Assembly: GCF_904063055.1 (NCBI RefSeq) | Contig: NZ_CAJFCN010000005.1 | Location: 62,001 to 126,000 of the forward strand | DNA: 64,000 bases | Direction of reading: 5' to 3' | Source: Pseudomonas paracarnis | Lineage (GTDB): Bacteria; Pseudomonadota; Gammaproteobacteria; Pseudomonadales; Pseudomonadaceae | Part shown: in pieces, positions 20,878 to 31,867 of the stretch | Layout of the letters: each line of letters begins with the position of its first letter | How positions within the stretch are numbered: position 1 is the stretch's first letter | The notes under the pieces: generated by a model | Told to the model about the DNA's origin: nothing | The model's input: only the letters and a program-made list of their open reading frames with translations | The model's database searches: none | Made by a program: the position numbers and the translations under genes

Positions 20878-22287
20878 ATGCACCAGCCAGAAAAAGGTTT
20901 GAAACGCGGGCTCAACGCCCGACATATTCGCTTCATGGCCCTGGGTTCCGCGATCGGCACCGGGCTGTTTTATGGCTCCGCCTCCGCCATCCAAATGGCT
21001 GGCCCTGCCGTGCTGCTGGCCTACCTGATCGGCGGCGCTGCTGTATTCATGGTGATGCGCGCCCTCGGTGAGATGGCCGTGCACAACCCAGTGTCTGGCT
21101 CCTTCGGCCACTATGCCAGCACCTACCTGGGGCCCATGGCCGGGTTTATCCTCGGCTGGACCTACGCCTTTGAAATGATCATCGTCTGCCTCGCCGACGT
21201 CACCGCGTTCGGCATCTACATGGGCTTCTGGTTTCCCGAAGTGGCCCGTTGGGTCTGGGTGCTGGGCATCGTGTTTTTGATCGGCGGCCTGAACCTGTGC
21301 AACGTCAAAGTCTTTGGCGAGATGGAGTTCTGGCTGTCGTTGCTCAAGGTCGGTGCCATTGTGGCGATGATCCTCGGCGGCTTTGGCATCATGTTGTTCG
21401 GCATTCACTCGGCGGGCGAAACCCAGGCCAGCGGACTGAGTAACCTGTGGGCCCATGGCGGCTTCATGCCCAACGGCATCGGTGGGCTGATCGCCTCGTT
21501 TGCCGTGGTGATGTTTGCCTTTGGTGGCATCGAAATCATCGGCATCACCGCCGGTGAAGCCAAGGACCCGCAGCGGGTGATCCCCAAGGCGATCAACGCG
21601 GTGCCGCTGCGTATCCTGTTGTTTTACGTGCTGACCCTGTTCGTGTTGATGGCCATCTACCCGTGGCCGCAGATCGGCAGCCAGGGCAGCCCGTTCGTGC
21701 AGATCTTCAGCAACCTGGGGATTGGCTCGGCGGCGACTATCCTCAACATTGTGGTGATCTCGGCGGCGGTGTCGGCCATTAACAGCGACATTTTCGGCGC
21801 CGGCCGCATGATGTACGGCCTGGCTCAACAAGGGCAGGCGCCGAAGGGCTTCGCGCAATTGTCCAAACAAGGCGTGCCATGGATGACCGTGGTGGTCATG
21901 GGCGCCGCTTTGCTCGGCGGTGTGGTGCTCAACTACCTGATCCCGGAAAACGTGTTCCTGCTGATTGCTTCGATTGCCACCTTCGCCACGGTGTGGGTAT
22001 GGCTGATGATCCTGTTTACCCAGGTCGCCATGCGTCGCTCGATGACCAAGGCGCAGGTCGCCGAACTGAAATTCCCGGTGCCGTTCTGGCCCTATGCGCC
22101 GGCAGCGGCCATTGTTTTCATGCTGTTTGTGTTTGGTGTACTCAGTTACTTCCCGGATACCCAGGCGGCGTTGATGGTGGGCGCCGTGTGGATCGTGCTG
22201 CTGATCATCGCCTACTGGCTGTGGGTCAAGCCTGCCGCCGGGCAAACGGCCAAGGTCGATTACGACCCGGTTTTGTCTCATCGATAA
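20878..22287 (+). CDS. hutT: Amino-acid permease, probable histidine transporter
   Basis: APC-superfamily amino acid:proton symporter of 469 aa with about twelve membrane helices. The N-terminal [21 protein letters not shown] and [31 protein letters not shown] segments are typical of the AroP/ProY/HutT branch. Its place before hutI in a pseudomonad hut locus matches the histidine permease HutT (HutTh). The ATG follows a weak GGGAAG box. hutI starts 15 bases downstream, so the two are likely co-transcribed. Confidence 0.93.
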   Translation: MHQPEKGLKRGLNARHIRFMALGSAIGTGLFYGSASAIQMAGPAVLLAYLIGGAAVFMVMRALGEMAVHNPVSGSFGHYASTYLGPMAGFILGWTYAFEMIIVCLADVTAFGIYMGFWFPEVARWVWVLGIVFLIGGLNLCNVKVFGEMEFWLSLLKVGAIVAMILGGFGIMLFGIHSAGETQASGLSNLWAHGGFMPNGIGGLIASFAVVMFAFGGIEIIGITAGEAKDPQRVIPKAINAVPLRILLFYVLTLFVLMAIYPWPQIGSQGSPFVQIFSNLGIGSAATILNIVVISAAVSAINSDIFGAGRMMYGLAQQGQAPKGFAQLSKQGVPWMTVVVMGAALLGGVVLNYLIPENVFLLIASIATFATVWVWLMILFTQVAMRRSMTKAQVAELKFPVPFWPYAPAAAIVFMLFVFGVLSYFPDTQAALMVGAVWIVLLIIAYWLWVKPAAGQTAKVDYDPVLSHR

Positions 22288-22302
22288 CTTAGGGAGGCGT
22301 TG

Positions 22303-23508
22303 ATGAAAACGCTTTGGCAACACTGCCACGTCGCAACCATGGCCAACGGCAAATACTCGATCATCGAGGATGCCGCCATGGTGACTGCCGGCTCGCTCAT
22401 CGAGTGGGTCGGCCCCCGCAGCCAGGCGCCAACCGCGGATTACGCCCAGGTGCATGACCTGCAAGGCGCGTGGGTCACCCCCGGGCTGATCGACTGTCAC
22501 ACCCATACGGTGTTTGGTGGCAATCGCAGTGGCGAATTCGAGCAGCGCCTCGAAGGTGTCAGCTACGCCGAGATCGCGGCCAAGGGCGGCGGCATTGCCA
22601 GCACGGTGCGCGCAACCCGTGCGGCGAGCGAAGATGAGCTGTTCTCAAGCGCTGAAAAGCGCCTGCGCAGTTTGCTGCGTGACGGCGTGACCACGGTGGA
22701 GATCAAGTCCGGCTACGGCCTGGACCTGGCCAACGAACGCAAGATGCTGCGTGTGGCCCGGCGCCTGGGTGAAGCACTGCCGGTCAGCGTGCGCGCCACC
22801 TGCCTGGCCGCCCACGCGTTACCGCCGGAGTACAAGGACCGCGCCGACGATTACATCGAGCACATCTGCAGCCAGATGCTGCCGGCCCTGGCGGCTGAGG
22901 GGTTGGTGGATGCGGTCGATGCCTTCTGTGAATACCTGGCGTTTTCCCCCGAGCAGGTTGAGCGGGTATTCAAGGTCGCCCAGCAACTTGGCCTGCCGGT
23001 GAAGCTGCACGCCGAGCAACTCTCGTCGTTGCATGGCTCAAGCCTGGCGGCGCGCTACCACGCGTTGTCGGCCGACCACCTGGAATTCATGACTGAAGAA
23101 GACGCCATCGCCATGGCTGCGGCCGGTACCGTCGCTGTGCTATTGCCGGGCGCGTTCTACTTTCTGCGTGAAACCCAGCTGCCGCCGATGGAGGCCCTGC
23201 GCAAGCACGGCGTGAAGATCGCCATCGCCAGCGACCTCAACCCCGGTACTTCACCGGCGCTGTCGGTGCGGCTGATGCTGAACATGGCCTGCACCCTGTT
23301 CCGCATGACCCCGGAAGAAGCCCTGGCTGGCGCCACGCAACACGCAGCCACCGCGTTGGGCCTGGGCGATACCCATGGTTCCCTGGAAGTGGGCAAGGTC
23401 GCGGATTTTGTCGCCTGGCAGATCGATCGCCCAGCCGACCTGGCCTACTGGCTGGGTGGCGAGCTGGATAAACGCGTTGTGCGCCACGGCGCCGACGTCA
23501 CTGTTTGA
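22303..23508 (+). CDS. hutI: Imidazolonepropionase
   Basis: Metal-dependent amidohydrolase that opens the ring of imidazolone-5-propionate to give N-formimino-L-glutamate. At 401 aa it is full length. The metal motif [22 protein letters not shown] is near residue 65, with [16 protein letters not shown] and [10 protein letters not shown] later. The ATG at 22303 lies behind AGGGAGG; the TTG one codon earlier is less likely. hutG begins 12 bases after the stop. Confidence 0.97.
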   Translation: MKTLWQHCHVATMANGKYSIIEDAAMVTAGSLIEWVGPRSQAPTADYAQVHDLQGAWVTPGLIDCHTHTVFGGNRSGEFEQRLEGVSYAEIAAKGGGIASTVRATRAASEDELFSSAEKRLRSLLRDGVTTVEIKSGYGLDLANERKMLRVARRLGEALPVSVRATCLAAHALPPEYKDRADDYIEHICSQMLPALAAEGLVDAVDAFCEYLAFSPEQVERVFKVAQQLGLPVKLHAEQLSSLHGSSLAARYHALSADHLEFMTEEDAIAMAAAGTVAVLLPGAFYFLRETQLPPMEALRKHGVKIAIASDLNPGTSPALSVRLMLNMACTLFRMTPEEALAGATQHAATALGLGDTHGSLEVGKVADFVAWQIDRPADLAYWLGGELDKRVVRHGADVTV

Positions 23509-23520
23509 GAGGATGCAGTT

Positions 23521-24321
23521 GTGGATAAGGTTCTGACATTCAAGCAAGGCCGCGTACCGCTGCTGATCAGCATGCCCCACGCCGGCCTGCGCCTCACCCC
23601 TGCGGTGGAGACTGGGTTGATCCCCGAGGCGCAAAGCCTGCCGGACACCGACTGGCATATCCCCCTGTTGTATGACTTTGCCGAAGAACTGGGCGCCAGC
23701 ACCCTGGCTGCGGAGTACTCGCGGTTTGTCATCGACCTCAACCGGCCCTCCGACAACACGCCGCTGTATGCCGGCGCTACGACGGGCCTGTACCCCGAGA
23801 CGCTGTTCGATGGCGTGCCGTTGTTCCGGGAAGGGCAAACGCCCTCCGAGGAGGAGCGGGCCAGTTACCTGCAAAAAATCTGGGGGCCGTACCACCGTCA
23901 ACTGCAAGAAGAACTGGCACGTCTCAAGGCCGAGTTTGGCTATGCGCTGCTGTTCGACGCGCACTCGATCCGCTCGGTGATCCCACACCTGTTTGACGGC
24001 AAATTGCCGGACTTCAATTTGGGTACCTTCAACGGCGCTGCGTGCGACCCGCAGCTAGCCAGCCAGCTGGAAGCCATCTGCGCTCAGCATCCGCAATATA
24101 CCCATGTGCTGAACGGGCGCTTCAAGGGCGGCCATATTACCCGTCATTATGGCAACCCCGCGCAGGATATCCACGCGGTGCAGCTGGAGTTGTGCCAGAG
24201 CACCTATATGGAGGAGTTCGAACCGTTCCGTTATCGCCCGGATTTGGCCGAGCCGACTCGGGTGGTGTTGAGGCAGTTGCTTGAAGGGCTGTTGGCTTGG
24301 GGACAGAAGCACTACCGGTAA
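23521..24321 (+). CDS. hutG: N-formylglutamate deformylase
   Basis: Hydrolyses N-formyl-L-glutamate to glutamate and formate, the last step of the pathway started by HutF. It has 266 aa. The N-formylglutamate amidohydrolase family pattern is clear: LISMPHAGLRLTP, DTDWHIPLLYDF, LFDAHSIRSVIP and FKGGHITRHYGNP with conserved metal-site residues. The start is a GTG after GAGAGG. It ends the hut locus. Confidence 0.95.
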   Translation: MDKVLTFKQGRVPLLISMPHAGLRLTPAVETGLIPEAQSLPDTDWHIPLLYDFAEELGASTLAAEYSRFVIDLNRPSDNTPLYAGATTGLYPETLFDGVPLFREGQTPSEEERASYLQKIWGPYHRQLQEELARLKAEFGYALLFDAHSIRSVIPHLFDGKLPDFNLGTFNGAACDPQLASQLEAICAQHPQYTHVLNGRFKGGHITRHYGNPAQDIHAVQLELCQSTYMEEFEPFRYRPDLAEPTRVVLRQLLEGLLAWGQKHYR

Positions 24322-24690
24322 TTGTTGGTGCTGCTGCAATAGCTTTCGCGAGCAAGCCCGCTCCCACACTTGACCGCGCTCCATCATGGAATGCGCTCGA
24401 AATGTGGGAGGCTGGCTTGCCTGCGATAACGGTGGTTCAGCAACACGTTTATCAACTGACACACCGCCATCCCGGCAAAGGGCTGGCCCACGGTTGTTTG
24501 CGGGCACGCGGCCAGGTGCAGGAGGTGGATCGGCTGTATGACTATCTGCTCGGTTATCTGAGGTGCGAACTGCTGACACAGGTCTAAGTGCTCAAGGACA
24601 TGCTCATTGCACAATTCGGGTTTATGATGCCAGACGGCAAAATAATAGACGTCCCCCCAGGGATGAACCCGACACCCTACGGAGCACGCA
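24322..24690. other. Intergenic region between hutG and pip
   Basis: This 369-base gap holds a REP doublet (24346-24428) and then a coding-like stretch that ends at a TAA at 24585-24587, with no recognisable family or convincing start. A TATGAT at 24623-24628 could be the -10 of the pip promoter. No other feature is seen. Confidence 0.5.
24346..24428. repeat. REP doublet after hutG
   Basis: The arms are TCGCGAGCAAGCCCGCTCCC and AATGTGGGAGGCTGGCTTGC. The left arm is of the CGCGAGCAAGC type and the right arm of the GGCTTGCCTGCGAT type, so it is a mixed pair. Confidence 0.8.
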
Positions 24691-25662
24691 ATGCAGACTT
24701 GGTACCCGCAGATCAAACCCTACGCCCGGCACGATCTGGCTGTCGATGACACCCACACCCTGTATGTCGATGAAAGTGGCTCCCCCGAAGGCTTGCCTGT
24801 CGTGTTCATCCATGGAGGTCCCGGCTCCGGTTGCGACGCCCAGAGCCGCTGCTATTTCGACCCGAACCTCTACCATATTGTCACCTTCGACCAGCGTGGC
24901 TGCGGCCGCTCTACGCCAAGGGCCAGCCTTGAGAACAACACCACCTGGGATCTGGTCGCCGACCTTGAACGCATCCGCGAGCATCTGGGCATCGACAAGT
25001 GGGTGCTGTTCGGCGGCTCCTGGGGCTCAACCCTGGCCCTGGCCTACGCGCAAACCCATCCCGAGCGTGTGCTCGGCCTGATCGTGCGCGGCATCTTCCT
25101 TGCCCGCCCCCAGGATATTCGCTGGTTCTACCAGGAGGGCGCGAGTCGCCTGTTCCCGGATTACTGGCAGGACTACGTGGCACCGATCCCGGTGGAAGAG
25201 CGCCACGACATGATCGCCGCTTACCACAAGCGACTGACCGGCAACGACCAGATCGCCCAGATGCATGCGGCCAAAGCCTGGTCGGGCTGGGAAGGCCGTA
25301 TGTTGGGCCTGTGCCCGAGCCCGCAGCATGTGGAACGGTTTTCCGAGCCGCAGCGCGCCTTGTCCATCGCACGTATCGAGTGCCATTACTTCACCAACAA
25401 CTCCTTCCTGGAACCCAACCAGCTGATTCGCGATATGCACAAGATCGCCCATCTGCCTGGCGTCATCATCCATGGCCGCTACGATATGATCTGCACGCTG
25501 GATAACGCTTGGGAGCTGCATCAGGCCTGGCCCAACAGCGAGTTGCAGGTGATCCGCGAAGCCGGGCATGCGGCGTCCGAGCCGGGCATTACCGACGCGC
25601 TGGTGCGTGCGACCGGCGAAATGGCCCGGCGCCTGCTCGACCTGCCGCCTGAAGAAGCATGA
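24691..25662 (+). CDS. pip: Proline iminopeptidase
   Basis: Alpha/beta-hydrolase of peptidase family S33 that removes N-terminal proline from peptides in the cytosol. It has 323 aa. The oxyanion motif [11 protein letters not shown] is near residue 37, the nucleophile elbow is [12 protein letters not shown], and the late aspartate and histidine lie in [14 protein letters not shown] and REAGHAAS. The sequence starts [20 protein letters not shown] like other family members. Its stop overlaps the dtd start by four bases. Confidence 0.95.
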   Translation: MQTWYPQIKPYARHDLAVDDTHTLYVDESGSPEGLPVVFIHGGPGSGCDAQSRCYFDPNLYHIVTFDQRGCGRSTPRASLENNTTWDLVADLERIREHLGIDKWVLFGGSWGSTLALAYAQTHPERVLGLIVRGIFLARPQDIRWFYQEGASRLFPDYWQDYVAPIPVEERHDMIAAYHKRLTGNDQIAQMHAAKAWSGWEGRMLGLCPSPQHVERFSEPQRALSIARIECHYFTNNSFLEPNQLIRDMHKIAHLPGVIIHGRYDMICTLDNAWELHQAWPNSELQVIREAGHAASEPGITDALVRATGEMARRLLDLPPEEA

Positions 25663-26096
25663 AGGGCCTGTTGCAGCGGGTGCGTGGCGCCCGGGTTGAG
25701 GTCGCAGGGGAGGTGGTAGGCTCGATTGACCAGGGTTTGCTGGTGCTGGTGGCCGTCGAGCCTTCAGATACGCCCGAAAGCGCCGACAAACTGCTGCACA
25801 AGCTGCTTAACTATCGGGTGTTCAGTGACGAGGAGGGCAAGATGAACCTGTCCCTCAAGGACATCGGCGGCGGTTTGCTGCTGGTGTCGCAGTTCACCCT
25901 GGCGGCGGATACCAAAAGCGGGCTACGGCCCAGCTTCTCCACAGCGGCTCCTCCGACCCTGGGAGCGGCGCTTTTTGAGCACTTGTTGTTACAAGCGCAA
26001 CAATTGCATGGCAAGGTGGCTTCGGGGCGTTTTGGCGCGGATATGCAGGTGCACTTGGTCAATGATGGCCCTGTGACCTTCCTCTTACAGACATGA
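25659..26096 (+). CDS. dtd: D-aminoacyl-tRNA deacylase
   Basis: Removes D-amino acids (and glycine from tRNA-Ala) mischarged on tRNA. It is the family length, 145 aa. The chirality-proofreading motifs are both present: [21 protein letters not shown] (SQxT) and the C-terminal GxPVT-type motif, here [11 protein letters not shown] with Asn-Asp-Gly replacing the usual residues before PVT. The ATG overlaps the pip stop (ATGA), and the pair pip-dtd is a typical Pseudomonas arrangement upstream of opgG. Confidence 0.95.
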   Translation: MKGLLQRVRGARVEVAGEVVGSIDQGLLVLVAVEPSDTPESADKLLHKLLNYRVFSDEEGKMNLSLKDIGGGLLLVSQFTLAADTKSGLRPSFSTAAPPTLGAALFEHLLLQAQQLHGKVASGRFGADMQVHLVNDGPVTFLLQT

Positions 26097-26363
26097 ATGT
26101 ATGAAAAACGACGTTAATGCCTAAAAACGCAGGGTTTCGCTACAAATACTTCACTGTCCCTGATGCGTTGTCTCGCGGGCTACTAGATAATCGCGCGCTA
26201 CGGGGATCAGCGTTGTTTGGTCCATTTTTGACTTAGGTAGAGCCTTGTCCGACAACCGCATGGGGAATCATTTTGCCCCAGAGGAGTCGGAACATTGCTC
26301 GCCAACCTGGCATATAGATAGCTGGCCGTTGGTTTTTTGATCTGTTTTCGGCGAGGGTTGCTC

Positions 26364-28100
26364 GTGATTGTTAGTCCCTGTAATGCACCAAAATTGTCTG
26401 CCAAACGGTTACGAAACGCACTGGTGACGGGCTCTGCCCTGTTTTGCCTGTTCGGCGCGGGTCAACTGTGGGCGTTCAGTCTGGATGATGTGTCGGCCAA
26501 GGCAAAAGAGCTGGCTGGGCAGAAGTACGAAGCTCCGCGCAGCAATCTGCCGAACGAATTCCGCGAAATGAAATTTGCGGATTACCAGAAAATTCGTTTC
26601 CGCAATGAAAAAGCCGAGTGGGCCGATCAGAACACCCCGTTCAAGCTGTCCTTCTATCACCAGGGGATGCATTTCGATACCCCGGTGAAAATCAACGAAG
26701 TCACCGCCGATAGCGTGCACGAAATCAAGTACGACCCGACGCGTTTCGATTTCGGCGACGTGAAATTTGATCCTAAAGCCACCGAACAGCTGGGTTACGC
26801 CGGTTTCCGTGTGCTTTTCCCGATCAACAAGGCCGACAAGCAAGACGAAATCATGACCATGCTCGGCGCCAGCTATTTCCGCGTCGTAGGCAAGGACCAA
26901 GTGTATGGCCTGTCTGCCCGTGGCATGGCAATCGACACCGCGTTGCCGTCTGGCGAAGAATTCCCGCGTTTCACCGAGTTCTGGATCGAGCGTCCAAAGC
27001 CGGGTGACAAGCATTTGGTGATTTTCGCGCTACTGGATTCGCCACGCGCCACTGGCGCTTATCGTCTGATCCTGCGCCCTGGCACCGACACCGTGGTGGA
27101 CGTCAAATCCCAGATGTACCTGCGTGACAAGGTCAGCAAGCTGGGCGTTGCGCCGTTGACCTCGATGTTCCTGTTCGGCGCCAACCAGCCGTCCAAGGTC
27201 CTCAACTACCGTCGCGAGCTCCACGATTCCAGCGGCCTGTCGATTCACGCCGGCAATGGCGAGTGGATCTGGCGTCCGCTGAACAACCCTAAACACCTGT
27301 CGGTCAGCAACTTCAGCGTCGAGAACCCGCGTGGGTTCGGCCTGCTGCAGCGTGGCCGCAACTTCAGCCACTACGAAGACCTGGACGACAACTACGACAA
27401 GCGCCCGAGCGCCTGGATCGAGCCTGAAGGTGACTGGGGCAAAGGCTCCGTCGACCTGGTCGAGATTCCGACCGCCGATGAGACCAACGACAACATCGTG
27501 GCCTTCTGGAGCCCGGCCGAGCTGCCGGAAGTCGGCAAGCCGCTGGACGTGGCTTACCGTCTGCACTGGACATTGGACGACGCGGCCTTCCATTCGCCGG
27601 ACAGTGCCTGGGTCAAGCAGACCCTGCGTTCTACCGGTGACGTGAAGCAATCGAACCTGATCCGTCAGCCCGATGGCAGCGTGGCCTACCTGGTAGATTT
27701 CGAGGGCCCGTCCCTGAAGAAACTGCTGCCGGACGCTCCGGTACGTAGCCAGGTGAGCGTGGGTGATAACGCTGAACTGGTCGAAAACAGCGTGCGCTAC
27801 AACGAACACACCAAAGGCTGGCGCCTGACCCTGCGTATGAAGATCAAGGACGCAAGCAAACCGACCGAAATGCGTGCGGCATTGGTGCAGGATATCGTGC
27901 AGCCTGAGCCTGAGTCGGTTTCCAACCATGTGCTCAAGGCCGACAAAGTCTTGGCCAAGCAGCATGAGAAGCAGGCCAAGAAAGACGCCAAGGACAAGGA
28001 AGCCAAACAGCCTGAGGCTGCCCCAGCCACACCGGAGCCGATCAAGACCGAGCAAGTCCTGACCGAAACCTGGAGCTATCAGTTGCCTGCCGATGAGTAA
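26364..28100 (+). CDS. opgG: Periplasmic glucan biosynthesis protein OpgG
   Basis: Periplasmic protein required for osmoregulated periplasmic glucan synthesis, acting on the glucan chain made by OpgH. It has 578 aa from a GTG start at 26364 behind GAGGG. A signal peptide ([20 protein letters not shown]) ends about LWA-FS. The MdoG domain runs through most of the protein. A Lys/Ala-rich insertion of some 35 residues ([20 protein letters not shown]) precedes the last strand. It overlaps opgH by eight bases. The 267 bases upstream have no gene and presumably hold the promoter. Confidence 0.95.
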   Translation: MIVSPCNAPKLSAKRLRNALVTGSALFCLFGAGQLWAFSLDDVSAKAKELAGQKYEAPRSNLPNEFREMKFADYQKIRFRNEKAEWADQNTPFKLSFYHQGMHFDTPVKINEVTADSVHEIKYDPTRFDFGDVKFDPKATEQLGYAGFRVLFPINKADKQDEIMTMLGASYFRVVGKDQVYGLSARGMAIDTALPSGEEFPRFTEFWIERPKPGDKHLVIFALLDSPRATGAYRLILRPGTDTVVDVKSQMYLRDKVSKLGVAPLTSMFLFGANQPSKVLNYRRELHDSSGLSIHAGNGEWIWRPLNNPKHLSVSNFSVENPRGFGLLQRGRNFSHYEDLDDNYDKRPSAWIEPEGDWGKGSVDLVEIPTADETNDNIVAFWSPAELPEVGKPLDVAYRLHWTLDDAAFHSPDSAWVKQTLRSTGDVKQSNLIRQPDGSVAYLVDFEGPSLKKLLPDAPVRSQVSVGDNAELVENSVRYNEHTKGWRLTLRMKIKDASKPTEMRAALVQDIVQPEPESVSNHVLKADKVLAKQHEKQAKKDAKDKEAKQPEAAPATPEPIKTEQVLTETWSYQLPADE

Positions 28101-30663
28101 TTCTCAAGTCAAGCCAGAGACTCTGTCCGAGTACCTGGCGCATCTACCCATGACGGCTGAGCAGCGCGCCGAGCTGGCGGGCTGCAAGTCCTTCAGCGAG
28201 TTGCACGAACGTCTGTCGTCCAAGACCTTCGACGCACCGACCGACGCTGCCCAAGCGTCGGTCGGCCGCCGCTTGACCCTCAACAGCGCCGAAGAGCTGC
28301 AAGACGCCGAGATGCTGGCGCTCGATGCCAGCGGTCGTGTGTGTCTCAAGGCCACGCCGCCGATTCGTCGGACCAAAGTGGTGCCCGAGCCTTGGCGCAC
28401 CAACATCCTGGTGCGCGGTTGGCGCCGGATGACCGGCCGCACCAACCCGCCCAAGCCACCGAAAGATGAGCGGGTATTGCCGGCTGCGCGCTGGCGTACC
28501 GTGGGCTCGATCCGTCGTTACATCCTGCTGGTGCTGATGCTGGGCCAGACCATCGTGGCCGGCTGGTACATGAAAGGCATCATGCCGTACCAGGGCTGGT
28601 CGCTGGTCGACTTCGACGAGATTCGCAACCAGACCCTGCTGCAAACCGCTACCCAGGTACTGCCTTACGCGCTGCAAACCAGCATCCTGATCATGTTCGG
28701 GATTCTGTTCTGCTGGGTGTCGGCCGGTTTCTGGACTGCGCTCATGGGCTTCCTGGAGCTGCTGACCGGTCACGATAAATACCGTATTTCCGGTAAAAGT
28801 GCCGGTGACGAGCCGATTCCGAAAGATGCGCGCACCGCCCTGGTGATGCCGATCTGTAACGAAGACGTGCCGCGTGTATTCGCCGGCTTGCGTGCAACGT
28901 TCGAATCGGTGGCCGCGACCGGTGACCTGGATCGCTTCGATTTCTTCGTGCTCAGCGACAGTAACGACGCCGACATCTGCATCGCCGAACAGCAAGCCTG
29001 GCTCGACGTATGCCGCGAAGCCGGTGGCTTCGGCAAGATCTTCTACCGCCGTCGTCGCCGCCGCGTTAAGCGCAAGAGCGGCAACCTCGACGACTTCTGC
29101 CGTCGTTGGGGTGGTGACTACAAGTACATGGTCGTTCTCGACGCTGACTCCGTGATGAGCGGCGAGTGCCTGACCAGCCTGGTGCGCCTGATGGAAGCCA
29201 CGCCGGATGCCGGGATTATCCAGACCGCGCCGCGTGCGTCGGGCATGGACACCCTGTATGCGCGCATGCAGCAGTTCGCCACTCGCGTGTACGGCCCGCT
29301 GTTTACCGCCGGCCTGCACTTCTGGCAGTTGGGTGAATCCCACTACTGGGGCCACAACGCCATTATCCGTATGAAGCCGTTTATCGAGCACTGCGCCCTG
29401 GCGCCGCTGCCCGGTAAAGGCGCGTTTGCCGGTGCGATCCTCTCCCACGACTTCGTTGAAGCCGCGCTGATGCGCCGTGCCGGCTGGGGCGTGTGGATTG
29501 CCTACGACCTGCCGGGCAGCTACGAAGAACTGCCGCCGAACCTGCTGGACGAACTCAAGCGTGACCGTCGCTGGTGCCACGGTAACCTGATGAACTTCCG
29601 CCTGTTCCTGGTTAAAGGCATGCACCCGGTGCACCGTGCGGTGTTCCTGACCGGCGTGATGTCTTATCTGTCGGCGCCGTTGTGGTTCTTCTTCCTGGTG
29701 CTGTCCACGGCCTTGCTGGCGGTGAACACGCTGATGGAGCCGCAGTACTTCATGGCCCCGCGCCAGTTGTACCCGCTATGGCCACAATGGCACCCGGACA
29801 AGGCGGTGGCGCTGTTCTCCACCACCATCGTGCTGCTGTTCCTGCCTAAACTGCTCAGCATCATCTTGATCTGGGCCAAGGGCGCCAAAGAGTTCGGTGG
29901 CAAGTTCAAGGTAACCCTGTCGATGCTGCTGGAGATGTTGTTCTCCATGCTGCTGGCGCCGGTGCGGATGATTTTCCACACCCGTTTCGTCCTCGCCGCG
30001 TTCCTCGGTTGGGCCGCTACCTGGAACTCGCCGCAACGTGACGACGACTCCACGCCCTGGAGCGAAGCGGTTAAGCGCCACGGTCCGCAAACCGTGCTGG
30101 GCTTCCTGTGGGCGCTGCTGGTGGTGTGGCTGAACCCGAGCTTCCTGTGGTGGCTGGTGCCGATTGTCGGCTCGCTGATGCTGTCGATCCCGGTGTCGGT
30201 GATTTCCAGCCGGGTCAAGTTGGGCCTCAAGTCCCGCGACGAGAGCCTGTTCCTGATCCCTGAGGAATACAACCCGCCGCAGGCCCTGCTGTCGACCGAG
30301 AAGTACACCCACGAAAACCGTTGGCACGCCCTCAACGACGGCTTCGTGCGTTCGGTGGTCGACCCGCAGCAGAACGCTCTGGCCTGCGCCTTGGCGACCT
30401 CGCGGCACCGTGAGGCCGAGCCCATCGAGTACCTGCGCATGGAGCGTGTTCGCCACGCGTTGAAAGTCGGCCCGGCTGGCCTCAACAACAGCGAACGCCT
30501 GGCCTTGCTCAGCGATCCGGTGGCCTTGGCTCGTCTGCATGAGCAGGTGTGGAGCGAAGGTCACGCCGAGTGGCTAGGCGCTTGGCGTGCCTCGATCAAG
30601 GCCGATCCGCACGCGCCATTGCTGCCCCTGCAACCACAGTCGCCCCAGGCCCAGCCGGCCTGA
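28093..30663 (+). CDS. opgH: Glucan glucosyltransferase OpgH
   Basis: Inner-membrane family GT2 enzyme that polymerises the beta-1,2-glucan backbone from UDP-glucose and exports it. It has 856 aa. Two N-terminal membrane helices (about 136-160 and 195-225) precede the cytosolic catalytic domain with [11 protein letters not shown] (DxD) and RDRRWCHGN (QxxRW-like), followed by several C-terminal helices. Its start lies within the last codons of opgG, so the two are translationally coupled. A hairpin follows the stop. Confidence 0.96.
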   Translation: MSNSQVKPETLSEYLAHLPMTAEQRAELAGCKSFSELHERLSSKTFDAPTDAAQASVGRRLTLNSAEELQDAEMLALDASGRVCLKATPPIRRTKVVPEPWRTNILVRGWRRMTGRTNPPKPPKDERVLPAARWRTVGSIRRYILLVLMLGQTIVAGWYMKGIMPYQGWSLVDFDEIRNQTLLQTATQVLPYALQTSILIMFGILFCWVSAGFWTALMGFLELLTGHDKYRISGKSAGDEPIPKDARTALVMPICNEDVPRVFAGLRATFESVAATGDLDRFDFFVLSDSNDADICIAEQQAWLDVCREAGGFGKIFYRRRRRRVKRKSGNLDDFCRRWGGDYKYMVVLDADSVMSGECLTSLVRLMEATPDAGIIQTAPRASGMDTLYARMQQFATRVYGPLFTAGLHFWQLGESHYWGHNAIIRMKPFIEHCALAPLPGKGAFAGAILSHDFVEAALMRRAGWGVWIAYDLPGSYEELPPNLLDELKRDRRWCHGNLMNFRLFLVKGMHPVHRAVFLTGVMSYLSAPLWFFFLVLSTALLAVNTLMEPQYFMAPRQLYPLWPQWHPDKAVALFSTTIVLLFLPKLLSIILIWAKGAKEFGGKFKVTLSMLLEMLFSMLLAPVRMIFHTRFVLAAFLGWAATWNSPQRDDDSTPWSEAVKRHGPQTVLGFLWALLVVWLNPSFLWWLVPIVGSLMLSIPVSVISSRVKLGLKSRDESLFLIPEEYNPPQALLSTEKYTHENRWHALNDGFVRSVVDPQQNALACALATSRHREAEPIEYLRMERVRHALKVGPAGLNNSERLALLSDPVALARLHEQVWSEGHAEWLGAWRASIKADPHAPLLPLQPQSPQAQPA

Positions 30664-30670
30664 TTCAGGC

Positions 30671-30697
30671 ACCCCCGAAGGCTCACTTCGGGGGGTG
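30671..30697 (+). terminator. Hairpin after opgH
   Basis: The arms ACCCCCGAAG and CTTCGGGGGT surround a short loop, seven bases after the opgH stop. Only a weak T-tract follows, so termination may be partial. Confidence 0.65.
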
Positions 30698-30794
30698 TTT
30701 CAAACGTTGGTCCTACAGCGTTTTTAGCCTCTTCCTTTTATCGCTAACTCCTTGTTATTTCGAAACAAAAGACCTTTGTTCGAAGCGTATTGCC

Positions 30795-30830
30795 GTGCCT
30801 GCGGCTGGGTTAGGATCGCCCCCCAAATTG
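30795..30830 (+). promoter_or_regulatory. Candidate promoter of the first amino-acid binding protein gene
   Basis: GGGTTAGGATCGC followed by a C-run and AAAT lies about 20 bases before the start codon. The same block occurs before the next binding protein gene. TAGGAT (30811-30816) is a plausible -10. A TTGCCG 15 bases before it is a poor -35 by spacing. Confidence 0.45.
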
Positions 30831-30850
30831 GACTCGCTGCGGGGGCATTC

Positions 30851-31651
30851 ATGATCAAAAGGTATTGTTTGGCATTGCTGATGGGCTTTTTCCTGGGGGG
30901 ACAGGCAGGCCTGCTTTACGCCGGCGCGCTGGACAATGCTGTGCACCGCGGCGTGCTTAAGGTCGGCACCACCCCCAATAACGTGCCCTTCGAAATGCTC
31001 GATAAGCAGGGGCGCATCGTCGGCTTTGAAATTGACTTGCTCCACGCCATGAGCCGCGCGCTGGGCGTAGAGCTTGAATTGGTAGCGGTGCCCTACACGG
31101 AGTTGTTGTCGGGGCTGATGGCGAACAAGTTTGATCTGATTGGCAGCGGCATGACGGTCACTCAGGAGCGCAACCTCAAGCTCAACTTCAGTGACTCGTT
31201 TATCGTGGTGGGCCAGACTGTGCTACTGCATCCGCGCTTGGGCGGGAAAGTGTCCAGTATTGAAGAGCTGGACGATCCCAGTTACCGCGTCGTTGCAACC
31301 CAAGGCACCACCGGCGAAGCCGCGGCACAGCGCTTTCTCCTATCAGCGCGGCTCAACAGTGTGGCCAACCCGGAAGAAGGCGTGCGGCAGGTGGTGGAAG
31401 GCAAGGCCGATGCTTTTATCCATGATGCGCCCTACAACCTGATCGCGATGAGTCGGCCGCAGAACAGTGCATTGTTGGTACTGGAGCAACCCTTCACCTT
31501 TGAGCCTTTGGCGTTTGGCCTGAAAAAAGGCGATTACGACAGCCTCAATTGGATCAACCATTTTCTCAACCAGATCGCCCAGGACGGCACCTACGATCGC
31601 CTGCATGACAAGTGGTTCAGGGACACGGCCTGGATAGCCGAGATCGACTGA
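30851..31651 (+). CDS. Amino-acid ABC transporter binding protein (first copy)
   Basis: Periplasmic solute-binding protein family 3, 266 aa, with a signal peptide ending near LYAGA. MTVTQERNLKLNFSDSF contains the arginine that binds the ligand carboxylate, and IHDAPYN the aspartate that binds the amino group. It is clearly paralogous to the next gene, including the run PFTFEPLAFGLKKGDYDS, but the ligand-cleft segments differ (TTPNNVPFE and PYTELLS here). A different ligand preference is likely. A permease and ATPase follow the second copy. Confidence 0.88.
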   Translation: MIKRYCLALLMGFFLGGQAGLLYAGALDNAVHRGVLKVGTTPNNVPFEMLDKQGRIVGFEIDLLHAMSRALGVELELVAVPYTELLSGLMANKFDLIGSGMTVTQERNLKLNFSDSFIVVGQTVLLHPRLGGKVSSIEELDDPSYRVVATQGTTGEAAAQRFLLSARLNSVANPEEGVRQVVEGKADAFIHDAPYNLIAMSRPQNSALLVLEQPFTFEPLAFGLKKGDYDSLNWINHFLNQIAQDGTYDRLHDKWFRDTAWIAEID

Positions 31652-31775
31652 TCGTCATAACTGCTTACACATCCATCCCTAATCGAGAGGTCGCGCGCAA
31701 GCGTCTGCCTCTGTGCCTGGCCGGCTCGCTGTCAGTGTTTTGCGACACACGCCGATAACATTTACCGGTGAAACC

Positions 31776-31819
31776 TTTGTGGCGGACAACGAGTGGGTTA
31801 GGATCGCACCCCGAAATGG
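31776..31819 (+). promoter_or_regulatory. Candidate promoter of the second amino-acid binding protein gene
   Basis: The block GGGTTAGGATCGC-ACCCC-GAAAT (31795-31819) repeats the one before the previous gene. TTTGTG (31776-31781) and TAGGAT (31799-31804) are 17 bases apart, a plausible sigma-70 pair. Confidence 0.55.
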
Positions 31820-31867
31820 CGCAGCCCTTCTGTGCGCCCACCTTATAAGAATCGTTCAGGGGTCTTG

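Noticed and set aside
20788..22506. Open frame of 572 codons antisense to hutT
   Set aside because: Composition is extreme (His/Asp/Gln-rich), as expected for the complement of a membrane protein gene.
24297..24587. Possible 96-residue gene overlapping the end of hutG
   Set aside because: The start lies inside hutG and the middle is a REP doublet; only the end looks protein-like. Kept only as a weak finding.
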